A stretch of DNA of 64,000 nucleotides from Aphelocoma coerulescens (taxonomy: Eukaryota > Chordata > Aves > Passeriformes > Corvidae), in assembly GCF_041296385.1 (NCBI RefSeq), contig NW_027184085.1:9853301-9917300 (forward strand), in the 5' to 3' direction. The notes beneath the pieces are model-generated. The model was not told the DNA's origin. It saw only the letters and a program-made list of their open reading frames with translations, and did not search any database. The position numbers and the translations under genes are program-made. Below, one piece after another: positions 63,401 to 64,000 of the stretch (position 1 is the stretch's first letter; each line of letters begins with the position of its first letter).

Positions 63401-64000
63401 AGAACAGAAGGAAACCTCCGGCATCTCATCTTTATTTGGATCCCTCGGAGATATCTTCAAAGTGGAGCCTGTGTCTTCTCAACCACCCTCAAGTACTATG
63501 ACTCTGCCAAAACCCAGTAGCAGAACTGTGGCTGAGCCAAGACAGAAACCTGAGAAGTCTGGGGGTCTTCAGAGTGCCAGTATGCCATGTCTGTCCTCCA
63601 CCACTAAGGAAGGGGTGAGAACTGAAGGCATGGACAAGCAGGTCTCTCCTAGCCCCAGGATGCAAGTGGAACCACAAAGCAAAAAAGCTGTGGAGGAGTC
63701 TCCTGAGAGTAAAAAAGTGCCTCCTGGAAACGTTTCACAGAAGCCAGTGGGTGCAGGTCCCAGAGTAAGCCGGCTGGGCCAGCCAGCTGGGCAGCAAAGC
63801 AGCACACCCACAGTTACACCAAAGCCACAGGGAGGTCGTGTAGGAGACACAGCTAATCAGGCAAAACCAAAGCCAGACCAGACACCCAAAGAGTCGGGTT
63901 TCAGTTTGCCATTCAGCTTCTCTGATATCACTGCTCCAAAATCCCAGCCAGCCAGTAAGAGCATATTCTCCTTCTTCACTGGATCAGATGAACCAAAGCC
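18371..64000 (+). CDS. UNC13B: UNC13B (Munc13-2), 5' part of a multi-exon gene; open at both ends
   Basis: Spliced segments 18371-18400, 20358-20457, 24193-24310, 25253-25376, 33190-33260, 36420-36477, 53356-53578 and 58052-64000 join in one uninterrupted frame with GT/AG borders. The protein begins with the Munc13 C2A domain ([28 protein letters not shown]) and continues with the UNC13B-type linker ([23 protein letters not shown]13A differs here). Munc13 proteins prime synaptic vesicles at the active zone by opening syntaxin-1 and helping SNARE assembly; the N-terminal C2A binds the RIM zinc finger or homodimerises. The visible part spans about residues 8-2231 if exon 1 contributes seven codons and a base, as in mammals. 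The start codon and the C1-C2B-MUN-C2C region lie outside. The family and paralogue calls rest on remembered homologous sequence, not a search. The whole gene runs left to right. Confidence 0.93.
18401..20357 (+). other. Intron 2 of UNC13B, contains an antisense CR1 copy
   Basis: The intron runs from GTAAGC to a TTGTTCCCCAG acceptor. Apart from the CR1 fragment at about 18999-19525 I see no gene or structured element. Confidence 0.85.
18999..19525 (-). mobile_element. CR1 LINE fragment, minus orientation
   Basis: Read on the + strand it begins with a degenerate ATCATACAATCGTAGAAT, then CCATGGGCAGGGACACTTCC, ACTAGACCATGTTGCCCAG, CAACCTGGCCTTGAGCACT, AAGAATTTCTTCCCAATAT, GAGGTGCTCCACTGTCC and ends near GCAGTAATCCAGGTGG. 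This is the reverse complement of a bird CR1 3' region. On the minus strand, 19472-19221 still translates to [15 protein letters not shown] and TATFQYLKG, the decayed C-terminal tail of the CR1 ORF2 protein. It has no intact reverse transcriptase and is a dead, 5'-truncated copy inside UNC13B intron 2, opposite to the gene. Confidence 0.93.
20358..20457 (+). CDS. UNC13B: UNC13B exon 3 (C2A core)
   Basis: This 100-nt exon lies between TTGTTCCCCAG and GTAAGTATG. It encodes (D)[17 protein letters not shown], then [15 protein letters not shown] and the first two bases of a Phe codon. It is the most conserved part of the Munc13 C2A domain. By homology numbering the Lys of NVKS is residue 32, the position whose K32E change disrupts Munc13-1 C2A homodimers, so the dimer/RIM-binding surface appears intact. 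One difference from the mammalian protein as I remember it is QPCWEQ in place of QPSWEQ. Confidence 0.95.
20458..24192 (+). other. Intron 3 of UNC13B, no gene seen
   Basis: The intron is bounded by GTAAGT and CTTTTCTTGCAG. It contains a 3 x 11-bp tandem repeat at 22380-22412 and T-rich tracts. Several open frames, including one of 189 codons at 21227-21796, have no recognisable protein and no splice support. Confidence 0.8.
22380..22412. repeat. Three tandem 11-bp units
   Basis: TGCGTATTTGC occurs twice in succession, followed by the one-mismatch copy TGCATATTTGC. It is a short minisatellite-like slippage product in the intron. Confidence 0.85.
24193..24310 (+). CDS. UNC13B: UNC13B exon 4 (C2A)
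   Basis: This 118-nt exon starts after CTTTTCTTGCAG and ends before GTTAAG. The first T completes a Phe, followed by 39 codons that include [34 protein letters not shown] and HQSDE. This is the middle of the Munc13 C2A domain. Munc13 C2A domains lack the full set of Ca2+-coordinating aspartates and act in protein binding (RIM zinc finger, homodimer) rather than as Ca2+ sensors. The exon exits in phase 0. Confidence 0.95.
24311..25252 (+). other. Intron 4 of UNC13B, nothing notable
   Basis: It is a short intron from GTTAAG to TTTTGATTCATAG. I see no repeats or genes in it. Confidence 0.8.
25253..25376 (+). CDS. UNC13B: UNC13B exon 5 (end of C2A)
   Basis: This 124-nt exon encodes [20 protein letters not shown], then [20 protein letters not shown], Phe and the first base of Asp; the donor is GTGAGT. 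It closes the C2A beta-sandwich. The wording ([23 protein letters not shown]) follows UNC13B rather than UNC13A (LTLDSQ, DPTFHRILLDAHFELPL, both from memory). Confidence 0.95.
25377..33189 (+). other. Intron 5 of UNC13B, no gene seen
   Basis: This 7.8-kb intron runs from GTGAGT to TTTTTTGACATAG. It has A-rich/C-containing low-complexity tracts (about 25948-25993, AAACAAACCCCAAACC type) and T-rich runs. No mobile element or RNA gene is recognised. Scattered short open frames show no homology. Confidence 0.75.
25948..25993. repeat. A/C-rich low-complexity tract
   Basis: The tract consists of runs such as AACAAAAACAAACCCCAAAC followed by CAAATAAACCCC. It is simple intronic sequence of the AAACC type common in bird introns. 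Confidence 0.7.
33190..33260 (+). CDS. UNC13B: UNC13B exon 6
   Basis: This 71-nt exon completes an Asp and encodes [18 protein letters not shown] then LGDDE, ending before GTAAAT in phase 0. The IPEEEARYW..KxEQ helix that follows C2A is conserved across Munc13-1/-2 and belongs to the extended C2A region contacting RIM. Confidence 0.95.
33261..36419 (+). other. Intron 6 of UNC13B, no gene seen
   Basis: It runs from GTAAAT to CCTCCTTTAG. It contains a 40-bp tandem duplication at about 34449-34525 and otherwise ordinary intronic sequence. Confidence 0.8.
34449..34525. repeat. 40-bp imperfect tandem duplication
   Basis: TAACTGCATGCTTTTATCAA begins at 34449 and recurs with one change at 34489 (TAACTGCATGCTTTTGTCAA). 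The following ATACCA..AC..AGTA is also shared, giving a period of 40 bases. Confidence 0.8.
36420..36477 (+). CDS. UNC13B: UNC13B exon 7
   Basis: This 58-nt exon lies between a strong pyrimidine tract (TTTTTTTTCCCTCCTTTAG) and GTAAGT. It encodes [19 protein letters not shown] plus the first base of the next codon. In UNC13B the default continuation is SFED (T+CC); in UNC13A the next residues are C-N-W. Both continuations are available downstream here (53356 and 47113), so this phase-1 donor is the branch point for alternative splicing. Confidence 0.95.
37570..37672. repeat. T/G-rich low-complexity tract
   Basis: The tract is rich in GTT and T runs (TTTTTAGTTTG, GCTGCTGCTGTTGTGG, TTGTTGTTG, TTTTGTTTTG). 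It is simple intronic sequence. Confidence 0.7.
38724..38821 (+). CDS. UNC13B: Candidate alternative UNC13B exon (98 nt, phase 1 to 0)
   Basis: A good acceptor (TTTTCATCATCTAG) and a consensus donor (GTGAGT) flank a segment that is open in the frame imposed by exon 7. It reads [20 protein letters not shown] then [13 protein letters not shown]. It exits in phase 0, so it cannot splice directly to 47113 or 53356 without a frame change. It becomes coherent only if the 63-nt and 10-nt candidates downstream are used too (98+63+10 = 171 nt). I know no matching UNC13 peptide, so chance resemblance to an exon remains possible. Confidence 0.35.
40439..40498. repeat. (GTTT)n / GT simple repeat
   Basis: GTTTGTTTGTTTGTTTGTTT is followed by T runs and TGTGTGTGTG. 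It is a simple-sequence tract in intron 7. Confidence 0.85.
44343..44405 (+). CDS. UNC13B: Candidate alternative UNC13B exon (63 nt, phase 0)
   Basis: It has an excellent acceptor (CTCTCTGCTCCTGCAG) and donor (GTAAGG). Of the three frames only phase 0 is open, giving [20 protein letters not shown] then Arg (21 codons); the other two contain stops. Phase 0 is what the 98-nt candidate upstream delivers. The splice sites are stronger than most in this intron, but I do not recognise the peptide. Confidence 0.4.
45967..45976 (+). CDS. UNC13B: Candidate 10-nt microexon (phase 0 to 1)
   Basis: A long pyrimidine tract with a branch-like CTAAC precedes ATCATAG, followed by GAACTGGAAG and then GTAATG. 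It encodes Glu-Leu-Glu plus one G, converting phase 0 back to the phase 1 needed by 47113 or 53356. It is very short, so the call rests on splice context and phase bookkeeping alone. Confidence 0.25.
47113..47148 (+). CDS. UNC13B: UNC13B alternative microexon, UNC13A-like NWxYFGWGEQ segment
   Basis: This 36-nt segment lies between TGTTACATGCAG and GTACGT. Entered in phase 1 from exon 7 it reads (T)GC AAC TGG..., that is [12 protein letters not shown] plus one base, and it exits in phase 1 into 53356. The paralogue UNC13A has CNWNYFGWGEQ directly after its SSQC, the exact homologous position. The length is a multiple of three, so it can be a cassette. The usual mammalian UNC13B sequence I remember lacks it. 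A match of ten of eleven residues at the right place and phase is very unlikely by chance. It probably adds a Trp-rich binding peptide after C2A. Confidence 0.82.
   Translation, partial: ATGVISDGESS
52944..53075. repeat. T-rich low-complexity tracts
   Basis: A run of about 16 T at 52946-52961 and a second T/G-rich stretch near 53036-53075 lie about 300 bases before exon 8. This is simple sequence. Confidence 0.7.
53356..53578 (+). CDS. UNC13B: UNC13B exon 8 (acidic/Ser linker)
   Basis: This 223-nt exon starts after TTTTGTCTCTTAG and ends before GTGGGT in phase 2. It encodes (S)[19 protein letters not shown], then [54 protein letters not shown] and the first two bases of Arg. [20 protein letters not shown] followed by a PPPYHT motif and PNASVHQ is diagnostic for Munc13-1/-2, and the SFED start and YDLDY end match UNC13B. 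The segment is predicted to be disordered. It is GC-richer than its flanks, as conserved coding exons often are. Confidence 0.95.
54291..54328. repeat. Perfect 19-bp tandem duplication
   Basis: GCAGAAGATTTTGGACAGT occurs twice back to back with no mismatch, which suggests a recent slippage event or a polymorphic indel. Confidence 0.95.
55883..55982. repeat. (GTTT)/T-rich simple repeat
   Basis: The tract contains runs of GTTTTTTTGTTG, TTTGTTTGG, TTGTTGTTGTTG and a terminal T run. It is a low-complexity tract about 80 bases upstream of the candidate 81-nt exon. Confidence 0.85.
56063..56143 (+). CDS. UNC13B: Candidate 81-nt cassette exon of UNC13B
   Basis: The acceptor TCTTGCTCTATTTACTTTCA-AG is strong. 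Entered in phase 2 from exon 8 (AG+G = Arg), the frame reads [18 protein letters not shown], then YESLDLSD and the first two bases of a Gln codon. Ending at 56143 gives 81 nt, phase 2 to 2, so it can be skipped or included without frame change. The acidic/Ser/Tyr composition matches the neighbouring linker. The weak point is the donor (CA/GTGGCT, not consensus). If another donor is used, the downstream frame turns hydrophobic and intron-like. Confidence 0.5.
58052..64000 (+). CDS. UNC13B: UNC13B giant exon (at least 5,949 nt), open at the window end
   Basis: After TATTTCTCATCTTAG the first A completes the Arg begun in exon 8; 1,982 codons then follow without a stop to the window edge. In exon residue numbers: 1-60 acidic then basic ([20 protein letters not shown] at the start); an Arg/Lys cluster RRRKKKLR at 99-106; a probable helix with [10 protein letters not shown] and [13 protein letters not shown] at 310-339; from 390 a Ser/Lys/Glu/Gln/Pro-rich disordered region with recurring Phe motifs (LFSSF 400, FFNPL 707, LFKF 787, FLSGFL 934, LFSGLFRF 969, FFDFF 1751, SSLFGSL 1792, SIFSFF 1970); and a Trp/Tyr-rich block at 1150-1470. 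No named domain is recognised. It may supply the long N-terminal region of a brain-type Munc13-2 isoform, known in rodents to bind ELKS1, but that equivalence is inference. The length uninterrupted by stops, together with the in-phase splice, makes coding certain. Confidence 0.92.
59811..59846 (+). repeat. Three in-frame 12-bp repeats (KSET-type)
   Basis: AAGAGTGAGACT, AAAAGTGAGACT and AGAAGTGAGGCA stand in tandem within the giant exon and encode KSET, KSET and RSEA. It is a slippage-prone coding minirepeat in a disordered stretch. Confidence 0.85.
61500..62462 (+). other. UNC13B: Trp/Tyr-rich acidic block of the giant exon (possible folded domain)
   Basis: Exon residues about 1150-1470 differ sharply from the Ser/Lys-rich flanks. 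They contain [100 protein letters not shown] and [14 protein letters not shown]. Aromatic residues, Cys and beta-prone runs are dense and Ser/Lys repeats are few, as expected of a folded module. The Tyr-x-Tyr pair around a DPTGQYVY turn recalls tyrosine-rich OCRE-like beta repeats, but I do not claim membership. Three PLDL/PLDF-type segments (residues about 1419, 1456 and the TLDL near 1486) follow. Confidence 0.6.

Noticed and set aside
1..64000. tRNA, rRNA, CRISPR, operon or bacterial-type features
   Set aside because: None seen. Intron-exon structure and CR1 elements show vertebrate nuclear DNA, so such bacterial feature types do not apply.

Overview
The window looks like avian nuclear DNA. 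It carries two fragments of the bird/reptile LINE CR1, one on each strand. One of them ends in the tandem ATTCTGTG 3' terminus typical of bird CR1. The only gene I can support is on the + strand: the 5' part of UNC13B (Munc13-2), a presynaptic vesicle-priming factor. In birds the region matching human 9p, where UNC13B lies, is on the Z chromosome, so Z linkage is a reasonable inference that the window itself cannot prove. Everything else is intron, simple repeat or decayed interspersed repeat.

Layout. Bases 1-18370 are intron; exon 1, which should encode the MSLLCV-type start, is not visible and is inferred to lie upstream. Seven phase-compatible exons follow: 18371-18400, 20358-20457, 24193-24310, 25253-25376, 33190-33260, 36420-36477 and 53356-53578. 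They encode the N-terminal C2A domain of ubMunc13-2 (RIM-binding and homodimerising) and the acidic/Ser-rich linker after it. Numbering by homology (exon 1 = seven codons plus one base), they cover residues 8-249. The last exon is a giant one, beginning at 58052 and still open at 64000. It joins in phase and adds at least 1,982 codons with no stop. The C1, C2B, MUN and C2C regions that define the family must lie beyond the window.

The giant exon is the unusual part. It encodes (i) an acidic N-terminal segment with an Arg/Lys cluster, (ii) a short predicted helix, (iii) long low-complexity Ser/Lys/Glu/Pro/Gln-rich stretches studded with about 18 spaced Phe/Leu motifs of the SSLFxxLF type, and (iv) a Trp/Tyr-rich, acidic, possibly folded block at exon residues about 1150-1470. 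I recognise no named domain in it. It may correspond to the brain-type (bMunc13-2) N-terminal region or to long predicted UNC13B isoforms, but I cannot check that here.

The 16.9-kb intron between 36477 and 53356 hides a 36-nt microexon (47113-47148). It encodes a peptide nearly identical to the Cys-Asn-Trp-x-Tyr-Phe-Gly-Trp-Gly-Glu-Gln segment of the paralogue UNC13A, at the same place in the protein. Three further candidate exons in that intron (98, 63 and 10 nt) are each out of phase or incomplete alone but together restore the frame (171 nt). A possible 81-nt cassette exon lies just before the giant exon.
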